6,106 nucleotides of DNA from Prochlorococcus sp. AG-409-A19 (lineage in GTDB: Bacteria > Cyanobacteriota > Cyanobacteriia > PCC-6307 > Cyanobiaceae), in the NCBI GenBank assembly GCA_003216155.1, contig QCJH01000031.1, positions 1-6,106 of the forward strand, given 5' to 3'. The notes below the pieces were generated by a model. The model searched no databases and was not told the origin of the DNA. It saw only the letters and a list, made by a program, of their open reading frames with translations. The translations under genes were made by a program, and so were the position numbers. Each line of letters begins with the position of its first letter. Position 1 is the stretch's first letter. This document shows positions 1 through 4,511 of this stretch, piece by piece.

Positions 1-35
1 AAAATTCAATAGATTAGATCACTTGCTTAAAATCA

Positions 36-263
36 ATGGATATTCTCACTAAAATCGATCTAGGAAAAACACTTCTTTCATTAACATTAGGAATAGGTCT
101 TTTGGGATTTATTGCTCTAGTTTTTAGATCTATACAAATACCGATAAGTATTTATCTTGACAAAAAGAAAAAAGAAAAAGCTAAAGCTAAAGCTAAAGGT
201 ACAGGTACAGGTACAGGTACAGGTACAGGTACAGAAATAAAAAATGACAAGAAAGGTTTCTAA
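36..263 (+). CDS. Small membrane-anchored protein with Lys/Ala and Gly/Thr repeat tail (hypothetical)
   Basis: This 75-residue protein is not one I recognise. Residues about 12-35 are a single hydrophobic segment (LLSLTLGIGLLGFIALVF) that should span the inner or thylakoid membrane. It is followed by a short linker with Pro-36 and a very basic stretch (LDKKKKEKAKAKAK, from about residue 41). The tail then contains six consecutive Gly-Thr pairs and ends EIKNDKKGF. By the positive-inside rule the basic tail would be cytoplasmic (inference). The tail is encoded by hexanucleotide repeats: three AAAGCT units and six GGTACA units, all in frame. The ATG at 36 is the first in-frame start, and no clear Shine-Dalgarno sequence precedes it. 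The methyltransferase gene starts 48 bases downstream on the same strand, so co-transcription is possible. The low-complexity tail is probably a flexible tether, not a catalytic part. Confidence 0.7.
   Translation: MDILTKIDLGKTLLSLTLGIGLLGFIALVFRSIQIPISIYLDKKKKEKAKAKAKGTGTGTGTGTGTEIKNDKKGF
198..233 (+). repeat. In-frame hexanucleotide microsatellite (GGTACA)x6
   Basis: Six perfect tandem copies of GGTACA encode (Gly-Thr)6 inside the small membrane protein. They are directly preceded by three perfect AAAGCT copies (177-194, encoding Lys-Ala three times) and an intermediate AAAGGT unit. The unit is six bases long, so copy-number slippage changes tail length by two residues per unit without breaking the frame. 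Confidence 0.95.
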
Positions 264-311
264 GAAGAATGCTAGTTGTCTTAGTAATTCAAATAAAATC
301 CCTCCACTATA

Positions 312-929
312 ATGATGGATAAGCGTTTATTCTTTCCTGCTACTCTAAAGAACAAAAATCCAATCGCTGATGTTCTTTATAATTATATGCCCAAAAATGG
401 CATGGTTCTAGAAATCGCTAGTGGCAGTGGAGAGCATGCCGTGGCATACCAAAAACTATTTAAAAGTGTAATATGGCAAGCTAGCGATCCGAATCCAATC
501 CATAGGGAGAGCATCAATGCATGGATTTCATACGAAGGTCTAAAGAAAAAAATGCCAGAGCCTCTTGATATAGACGTAAATAGAAATCCATGGCCCTTAT
601 CACAAAAGGAACTTCAGAATATTACTTCAATTTTGTGCATTAATTTACTACATATTAGTCCTTGGTTAACTACGGAAACACTATTTATGGAATCTGCTAA
701 ATTGCTTGGTAACGAAAAACCATTAATAATTTATGGTCCGTTTATTCAAAATGGAAAACATATTAGCAAAAGCAACGAAGTATTCGACTTATCTTTAAAG
801 ACCAGAAATAAGTTATGGGGGCTTCGTGAAATTAATGCAATAATTAGTATTGCAAGAAAAAATGGTTTTCTTAACTGTGTAACTATTAGAATGCCAGCTA
901 ATAACTTCTCAATAATCTTCCACAAATAA
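312..929 (+). CDS. DUF938 family SAM-dependent methyltransferase-like protein
   Basis: This 205-residue protein is a full-length member of the DUF938 family (UPF0585; the human relative is METTL26), with a Rossmann methyltransferase fold. The diagnostic N-terminus RLFFPATLKNKNPI is at residues 5-18. The SAM-binding glycine motif VLEIASGSGEHA is at 32-43, and the acidic strand-2 end ASDPN is at 57-61. HISPW at 114-118, IYGPF at 140-144 and the closing signature MPANNFSIIF at 194-203 also match the family. The substrate is not known for this family. Two adjacent ATGs at 312 and 315 both fit, and no Shine-Dalgarno sequence is visible (ccctcc lies just upstream). It follows the small membrane protein gene by 48 bases. 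A soluble cytoplasmic enzyme is expected, with no signal peptide. Family assignment is secure; substrate and pathway are unknown. Confidence 0.95.
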   Translation: MMDKRLFFPATLKNKNPIADVLYNYMPKNGMVLEIASGSGEHAVAYQKLFKSVIWQASDPNPIHRESINAWISYEGLKKKMPEPLDIDVNRNPWPLSQKELQNITSILCINLLHISPWLTTETLFMESAKLLGNEKPLIIYGPFIQNGKHISKSNEVFDLSLKTRNKLWGLREINAIISIARKNGFLNCVTIRMPANNFSIIFHK

Positions 930-1062
930 AGTAAAGCCCATGAAAAATAAGAAATAATACTAATCTAAAAATCGATAAAATTGCTCTAATTTCTGGTTCG
1001 AGTCGGAGATCCCTACAATTTAAGTATAAGAAGAGACCACGATTTTTATTTTCTTCGGCCAT
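898..1062 (-). CDS. Candidate 54-residue membrane micro-protein, convergent overlap with the DUF938 gene
   Basis: The minus strand reads from ATG at 1062 to TAG at 898-900, giving 54 residues. The N-terminus is polar and charged (MAEENKNRGLFLYLNCRDLR, residues 1-20). A hydrophobic segment (residues about 27-48, AILSIFRLVLFLIFHGLYFI) is followed by a basic end, RLLRSY. An AAGGAA sequence (minus strand of 1074-1079) lies 11 bases before the ATG, a somewhat long spacing. The ORF overlaps the last 32 bases of the methyltransferase gene tail to tail and is divergent from the gene at 1095, with 32 bases between the starts. Against it: T-rich strands of AT-rich DNA readily yield Phe/Leu/Ile-rich chance ORFs, and I recognise no homologue. 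In favour: the amino-terminal half has ordinary protein composition and it fills an otherwise empty gap. Confidence 0.35.
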   Translation of the reverse strand: MAEENKNRGLFLYLNCRDLRLEPEIRAILSIFRLVLFLIFHGLYFICGRLLRSY

Positions 1063-1075
1063 AATATGAAAAATT

Positions 1076-1086
1076 CCTTAAGGGGG
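1076..1086 (+). promoter_or_regulatory. Shine-Dalgarno region with palindromic CCTTAAGG
   Basis: AAGGGGG at 1080-1086 sits eight bases before the ATG at 1095 and is a good ribosome binding site, which decides that start over the TTG at 1092. It overlaps the palindrome CCTTAAGG (1076-1083), so the opposite strand also carries an AAGGAA in place for the candidate ORF starting at 1062. Confidence 0.6.
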
Positions 1087-1094
1087 CTTAATTG

Positions 1095-1322
1095 ATGCCT
1101 CAATCAAATCTAACTCGATCATTTATTTTATTTATATTAATCTGGTCAACTTGGTCCATATGGACTGCTATGGAGCCTGCTTTTAATGGTGCTCAAATTG
1201 CGCTATTACTTACACTTCTTCCCCTTTCACTACTTCTTTTGGCGTTATCATTTTTTGATAATGACGACGATGACGACACAGACGGAATGATCCAAACTAT
1301 ATATCGACGAGCTAAAAGTTAA
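1095..1322 (+). CDS. Small two-span membrane protein with Asp-rich tail (hypothetical)
   Basis: This 75-residue protein has no family I can name. Residues about 10-26 (FILFILIWSTWSIWTAM, rich in Trp) and 33-54 (ending LLLLALSFF) are two hydrophobic spans joined by a short loop, EPAFNGA. After the second span comes an acidic run, DNDDDDDTD (55-63), then a basic end, IYRRAKS. I chose the ATG at 1095 over the TTG one codon earlier because AAGGGGG lies at a good distance before it. The gene ends one base before the long A-run at 1321-1329 and is convergent with the DUF4278-like gene. The acidic cluster could bind cations or a basic partner, but that is speculation. It is probably a real gene, given the strong ribosome binding site and clear topology. 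Confidence 0.75.
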   Translation: MPQSNLTRSFILFILIWSTWSIWTAMEPAFNGAQIALLLTLLPLSLLLLALSFFDNDDDDDTDGMIQTIYRRAKS

Positions 1323-1348
1323 AAAAAAAGCCCTCATGAAGAGGGCTT
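1321..1348 (-). terminator. Strong rho-independent terminator for the minus-strand unit
   Basis: AAGCCCTC (1328-1335) and GAGGGCTT (1341-1348) form a perfect 8-bp stem around a 5-base loop, ATGAA. On the minus strand the stem runs into nine Ts (1329-1321), a classic intrinsic terminator 20 bases after the stop codon of the 34-residue gene. On the plus strand only TTAT follows, so it is at best a weak terminator for the gene ending at 1322. Confidence 0.88.
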
Positions 1349-1357
1349 ATAAATGGA

Positions 1358-1383
1358 AAATATCAGTTTTAACGCTGATATTT
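1358..1383 (-). other. 9-bp hairpin with the stop codon in its loop
   Basis: AAATATCAG (1358-1366) and CTGATATTT (1375-1383) are perfect inverted repeats around an 8-base loop. On the minus strand the stem holds the last coding triplets of the DUF4278-like gene, and its TAA stop (1371-1369) lies in the loop. It sits 9 bases ahead of the terminator stem, making a tandem hairpin 3' end. Confidence 0.6.
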
Positions 1384-1473
1384 CTTTCCGCGATAGGTCA
1401 ATACAACTAATTCCTTGCTAGAAGAGGTGCCATTAATTTGACTGTACTTCTGTCCACGATAGGTCAGAATCAT
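1369..1473 (-). CDS. 34-residue DUF4278-like micro-protein with two LTYRGxKY motifs
   Basis: The minus strand reads ATG (1473-1471) to TAA (1371-1369), 34 residues. The protein is two copies of one motif: ILTYRGQKY at residues 2-10 and VLTYRGKKY at 24-32, joined by a Ser-rich linker (SQINGTSSSKELV). The LTYRGxxY signature is that of DUF4278, a family found mainly in cyanobacteria whose function is unknown; this copy is reduced to little more than the motif pair. GGAG, eight bases before the ATG, is a proper ribosome binding site. A near-consensus promoter lies upstream and a strong terminator downstream, so it forms its own short transcription unit. The two motif-coding stretches match at 19 of 24 bases. 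The protein has no membrane span and is basic, so a soluble small binding protein is one possibility (inference). Confidence 0.85.
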   Translation of the reverse strand: MILTYRGQKYSQINGTSSSKELVVLTYRGKKYQR

Positions 1474-1570
1474 CTGAGGTTCTCCGAGTTAGCACAAGTC
1501 CCCGTTCCTTGGCTTGCGTCGAACTGCGCCTCTCTTAATAAGAGGTGAACGTTTTAGTAGTGTTTGCTAC
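1474..1570 (-). promoter_or_regulatory. Structured 5' leader of the DUF4278-like gene
   Basis: This non-coding leader (about 97 nt if transcription starts near 1570) is richer in G+C than its surroundings and folds on paper. CCTCT/AGAGG form a stem at 1529-1545. CAAG-CC pairs with GG-CTTG around one bulged A at 1495-1516, and GTAG/CTAC form a short stem at 1557-1570. The ribosome binding site GGAG follows at its end. I match it to no known riboswitch or cyanobacterial RNA family. Confidence 0.4.
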
Positions 1571-1576
1571 ATATCT

Positions 1577-1605
1577 ATTATTTACCATTAAGCCTAATTT
1601 GGCAA
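1577..1605 (-). promoter_or_regulatory. Sigma-70-type promoter for the DUF4278-like unit
   Basis: On the minus strand TTGCCA (1605-1600, one mismatch to TTGACA) is separated by exactly 17 bases from AATAAT (1582-1577, one mismatch to TATAAT). Transcription would start near 1570 and run about 250 nt to the terminator at 1321-1329. Confidence 0.65.
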
Positions 1606-1620
1606 GTCTAAGGGATTCTC

Positions 1621-1665
1621 AAAATAAAACGGCCTGATAACGCAAAAAAGCTCTAACGAAAGGCC
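1621..1665 (-). terminator. Possible weak terminator after the TPR-SGNH gene
   Basis: On the minus strand GGCCT (1665-1661) can pair with AGGCC (1635-1631) across a loop of about 25 bases, followed by GTTTTATTTT (1630-1621). The first arm lies inside the last codons of the gene. The GC stem and T-rich tail fit termination, but the long loop makes it doubtful. Confidence 0.3.
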
Positions 1666-3977
1666 TCGCTTCTTGCAATAGAAATCATTTCTAGACTTAA
1701 ATAAGATGCGTTAGATATACTTAGAAAGAAATGTCTGGAATGCTTATTAACAAACTGAAATTGAGTAAAATCATGAATAATCTCAATTTTAGATGAAGCA
1801 ATCCTCCTTGAGTGGTGTACTTCTGAATTAAATATATATTCGTTAGGACAAAGACTAATATCACATCCTTGATAGATTGCACTACATAAACTTATAGGAA
1901 ATTTGCAAGAATCATTTGAACTAAAAACCAAAGAAATATTCTTTAATAAGATTGGGAATGGTAGCTCAATTAGTGCATGGTATGGATCATTAGAAATAAA
2001 CGGGATACTTAAAGAAAAGAAAGTACCTGTTTCGAATGAATCGTATTGAGAAAGTATAGGAATATTACTAGCAAGTACCCTACAAGCAATAGAGAGACTA
2101 TCTCCTTTTATTATTTTTTTATCAATTCTAGGATCAATAAAGGAAGATTTATCTACAAATGACTTTGTCGTATCACAAAACAATGTTTGGTTCTCAAAAA
2201 GTCTATTAATCAAAATTGATTGAAGTTGCTTACCTATAGGCGTAGTAGGCGGGTACAAATGGTTATCATCAAAATAAAACTCCCTTATATTTCTACGGCT
2301 AATTGGATCAACAACTAAATCATAAAGTGTAGCAAAAGGAATTTTGCGAAACTCGGTTTCCCTCATTAGTTCTCTATTTAAATATTCGCAAATATAATTT
2401 CTTTCTTCTTCAGATGATGATGATTGCCTTATTCCCCCTCCACAGTGAGGACCATTAACTAAAACTTTAAAACCTAAAGACATCAGCTCATCAATAAATT
2501 CCATATAGTTCGAAACAACATCATTGACAACCAATTCTGGTAATTTATTCTGTATGCTTGATTGTTTATAAACATGGGCTCGAAGGTCAATTTCACCAAA
2601 AGTCAATATTATATAAGTCTTAGAAGCAAGATATAGCTTAAGTCTACTTAAAATTTTTATTCGGGTGCCAGATGATGATGAATCATTATTTAAATTGTAA
2701 GCAGTACCAGAACCAACCCGTAAATGCGTTATTGAAGGATTACAACTGAAAATATCACTATGGGAATCTCCAAATGACAAAATTACTGCGCCTTTATCAG
2801 AGAAGGCTTTTAATTTAAAGCTACTTTCATTTATAGAATGCTCTAACAGATGAAATTTATGTTTAGTTTGATTGTAATCCTTTAAACAGAAAAGTTTAGA
2901 TCGAGAAGTTAATTTTGCAGAATACAGCCATAAGAAAATAGGGTTGAGAGATCTATTATTAATTAAATGAAAAAGATCTTGAAAGGCTTCTGATGTCTTA
3001 TCTCTCAGATCAGAATAATCATGTGACATCAAAAACGTCCTAAATATTTGATCGAGAATCTTTAATTGAAATAAGTCATTAGGGAAAAGGTTAGTAATAC
3101 AAATATAAACTTCACACAAAAGAGCTTCATCATTATTCATAGCCCATGCTTTCCTATAAGCAACAAGTGCTTTTAAATAAAGCTCTTGTTTTTGGAATGC
3201 AGAGCCTAAAGCAAAATAAGAGTCATATGTTTCTTGAATACTTAGAGCCTTTGATAAAAACACTATTGCTTCTGAATAACGACCTAATTTAATAAGTGAT
3301 ATTCCAATTCCATGAAAGCAACTCATATCTTCTTCTAACTCAATAGCTTTCTTAAAAGCATCAATTGCTTCTAAAAACTGATTATTTTTTATCAAGGCTA
3401 TTCCAAGACCATTGTATGAACTCCACTCCTTCCTTAATTCTAGTGATCTTGTGAAAATCCCTATTGCCTCTTCCAACTTATTCAATTTAGTTAATCCAAG
3501 GGCAAGTCCTCGTAATGTATTCCAATTCTCGTGCAATTCACCTGACTTTTTAAAGGCTCTAATGGAATCAGCGTATCTTTTAGAGTTATACAGAACCCAT
3601 CCCAAACCATTGTATGAATTCCAAGTTTCTTTTAGCTCAATGGACTTACTAAAGGCAGCAATAGATTGGTTAAACTGGTTTGCCTTATATAATGATGAAC
3701 CCAGTCCGTTATAAGAATTCCAATCTTCCTTTAATGCAATTGACTTGCGAAAAAAATGAATAGCATCTAAAAATTTATTAGTAGAAAATAATGACCAACC
3801 TAAACCTAAATATGATTGCCAATCTTCATACTCATCAATTGACTTTTTAAACGCTTCTATTGCTTCCAAAAACTGGTTATTTTTGTATAATTTCCAACCA
3901 AGGTCGGATAAGGTAAGGCTATTCTCCTCTTCAGAAGAAAGATGCTTATCGGCTGATTTAGCTTCTATTGCCTTCAA
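1653..3977 (-). CDS. TPR-repeat protein with SGNH/GDSL-like domain and unknown C-terminal domain
   Basis: The protein has 774 residues. Residues 18-281 are eight TPR-like repeats of exactly 33 residues (starting at 18, 51, 84, 117, 150, 183, 216, 249), typically EDWNSYNGLG...F..AI..FKKSIELK. Residues 282-395 are a helical linker. Residues about 396-592 form an SGNH-hydrolase-like domain: GDSHS at 403-407 (Ser-405 as nucleophile), FGEID at 460-464 in the block III position, and DDNH at 570-573 supplying the Asp and His. Residues about 625-774 look beta-rich and are unrecognised. No signal peptide is seen. Known SGNH proteins hydrolyse or transfer esters such as acetyl groups on glycans; the substrate here is unknown, and the TPR part probably binds a partner. 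The start is TTG, supported by AGAAGG six bases before it; no upstream in-frame start exists before a stop codon. The 33-residue period is one shorter than the usual 34. Confidence 0.9.
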   Translation of the reverse strand: MKAIEAKSADKHLSSEEENSLTLSDLGWKLYKNNQFLEAIEAFKKSIDEYEDWQSYLGLGWSLFSTNKFLDAIHFFRKSIALKEDWNSYNGLGSSLYKANQFNQSIAAFSKSIELKETWNSYNGLGWVLYNSKRYADSIRAFKKSGELHENWNTLRGLALGLTKLNKLEEAIGIFTRSLELRKEWSSYNGLGIALIKNNQFLEAIDAFKKAIELEEDMSCFHGIGISLIKLGRYSEAIVFLSKALSIQETYDSYFALGSAFQKQELYLKALVAYRKAWAMNNDEALLCEVYICITNLFPNDLFQLKILDQIFRTFLMSHDYSDLRDKTSEAFQDLFHLINNRSLNPIFLWLYSAKLTSRSKLFCLKDYNQTKHKFHLLEHSINESSFKLKAFSDKGAVILSFGDSHSDIFSCNPSITHLRVGSGTAYNLNNDSSSSGTRIKILSRLKLYLASKTYIILTFGEIDLRAHVYKQSSIQNKLPELVVNDVVSNYMEFIDELMSLGFKVLVNGPHCGGGIRQSSSSEEERNYICEYLNRELMRETEFRKIPFATLYDLVVDPISRRNIREFYFDDNHLYPPTTPIGKQLQSILINRLFENQTLFCDTTKSFVDKSSFIDPRIDKKIIKGDSLSIACRVLASNIPILSQYDSFETGTFFSLSIPFISNDPYHALIELPFPILLKNISLVFSSNDSCKFPISLCSAIYQGCDISLCPNEYIFNSEVHHSRRIASSKIEIIHDFTQFQFVNKHSRHFFLSISNASYLSLEMISIARSEAFR
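3135..3926 (-). repeat. Eight tandem 99-bp units encoding 33-residue TPR-like repeats
   Basis: Eight units keep an exact 33-residue register with no insertions. The core W-x-S-Y-N-G-L-G is clearest in units 3, 4 and 6. Units 1, 7 and 8 are the most diverged, losing the Trp. The DNA of the units differs at many synonymous positions, so this is an old protein-level repeat, not a recent DNA amplification. Confidence 0.85.
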
Positions 3978-4302
3978 TAAAAACCTTCTGCCAGTATAGT
4001 TGTTAAAACAAGGTTTTTTAGAGATATATAATTATTGATTATAAATCATCAATCAAAGTTTCTACTGGTTTATTAGTAGGAGTAGCATAAAATATCAAAA
4101 AACTACTATTACATTAATGCTTCTAATAAAAGGTTCTATAAATGTTCAAATCCAACTATTATTTTTCATAATATGAAGTTCAAGGAAAACTCCTCGATAT
4201 TATGGCCTATTGTTAAGTATGTAATAATTCTAAGAAGAAAACTTCAGACTGTAGTCAAATATCATTTCCATTGCTATTAATTGAATAATCATTTTTTTCA
4301 TT
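3978..4302. other. AT-rich intergenic region between divergent genes
   Basis: No convincing gene lies here. Visible items are a consensus -10 hexamer TATAAT on the minus strand (4043-4038), which could serve the TPR gene with a leader of about 54 nt but has no good -35; the dyad TTCATA-A-TATGAA at 4165-4177; and an extended -10-like TGCTATTAA at 4272-4280 before the 37-residue gene. A 35-codon plus-strand ORF (4173-4280, MKFKENSSILWPIVKY...) has no ribosome binding site and is probably chance. Confidence 0.5.
4165..4177. promoter_or_regulatory. Perfect 6-bp dyad TTCATA-A-TATGAA
   Basis: A perfect inverted repeat with a one-base centre lies between the divergent TPR gene and the 37-residue gene. 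Its symmetry would suit a dimeric regulator. The core CATAATATGAA also occurs at 1060-1070, next to the other divergent start pair. In DNA this AT-rich, chance is a real alternative. Confidence 0.25.
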
Positions 4303-4416
4303 ATGGGTGGTCAATGGAAGGTCATCTGGCCAGGTGCAATAGTTGTTGTTTTAATCTTTTTGATAATCCTAGGGATAATGGCAGGCTTGATAGATCCAAA
4401 AGTACTAATGTTTTAA
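4303..4416 (+). CDS. 37-residue single-span membrane micro-protein (hypothetical)
   Basis: The frame reads ATG (4303) to TAA (4414-4416) and is closed upstream by TGA at 4282, so the ATG is the only usable start. The protein begins MGGQWKVIWPGA, continues with one clean transmembrane helix (about residues 12-30, AIVVVLIFLIILGIMAGLI), and ends DPKVLMF. A Trp-x-x-x-Trp-Pro lead into a single helix with a short polar end is the architecture of the small subunits of photosynthetic, cytochrome or NDH complexes. It is none of the Psb, Psa or Pet small subunits that I can recall. No Shine-Dalgarno sequence is evident. A TGCTATTAA extended -10-like element lies at 4272-4280. The gene is convergent with the DUF2079 gene, with 95 bases between them. 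The protein-like composition and helix boundaries argue for a real gene. Confidence 0.65.
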   Translation: MGGQWKVIWPGAIVVVLIFLIILGIMAGLIDPKVLMF

Positions 4417-4511
4417 ATAAAATACAATTCCTGTTCTTCTTAGATTTTGGATTCAACTTTAATTAAGCCCTATTCATATAATGATAAATAATTTCTTACA
4501 GACTTTACTGG

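Noticed and set aside
308..313. Perfect TATAAT just before the DUF938 gene
   Set aside because: It overlaps the start codon, so transcription would begin inside the gene, and no -35 lies at a proper distance. The conserved DUF938 N-terminus needs the start at 312 or 315.
988..1015. GGTTCGAGTC, resembling the T-loop of a tRNA, with a following ATCC
   Set aside because: The flanking bases do not form the T stem (mismatch at the second pair), and there is no acceptor, anticodon or D arm nearby. The bases are codons of the candidate minus-strand ORF or chance.
1336..1410. Plus-strand 24-codon ORF (MKRAYKWKISVLTLIFLSAI...) resembling a signal or toxin-like peptide
   Set aside because: It starts inside the terminator loop, has no ribosome binding site and is antisense to the well-supported DUF4278-like gene, whose motif codons explain the sequence.
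3412..3714. 100-codon plus-strand ORF opposite the TPR repeats
   Set aside because: It is antisense to highly patterned TPR repeats whose periodicity proves the minus-strand frame, and it shows no recognisable domain.
4030..4052. ATTGAT/ATCAAT inverted repeat near the TPR gene start
   Set aside because: It is a short AT-only stem in AT-rich DNA, too weak for a terminator or a confident operator.
4173..4280. 35-codon plus-strand ORF (MKFKENSSILWPIVKY...)
   Set aside because: It has no ribosome binding site and no recognisable pattern, and short ORFs of this length are expected by chance. It is noted only within the intergenic entry.
4281..4466. 61-codon plus-strand ORF starting at TTG
   Set aside because: Its composition is not protein-like and it overlaps the better 37-residue membrane ORF (4303-4416) in another frame.
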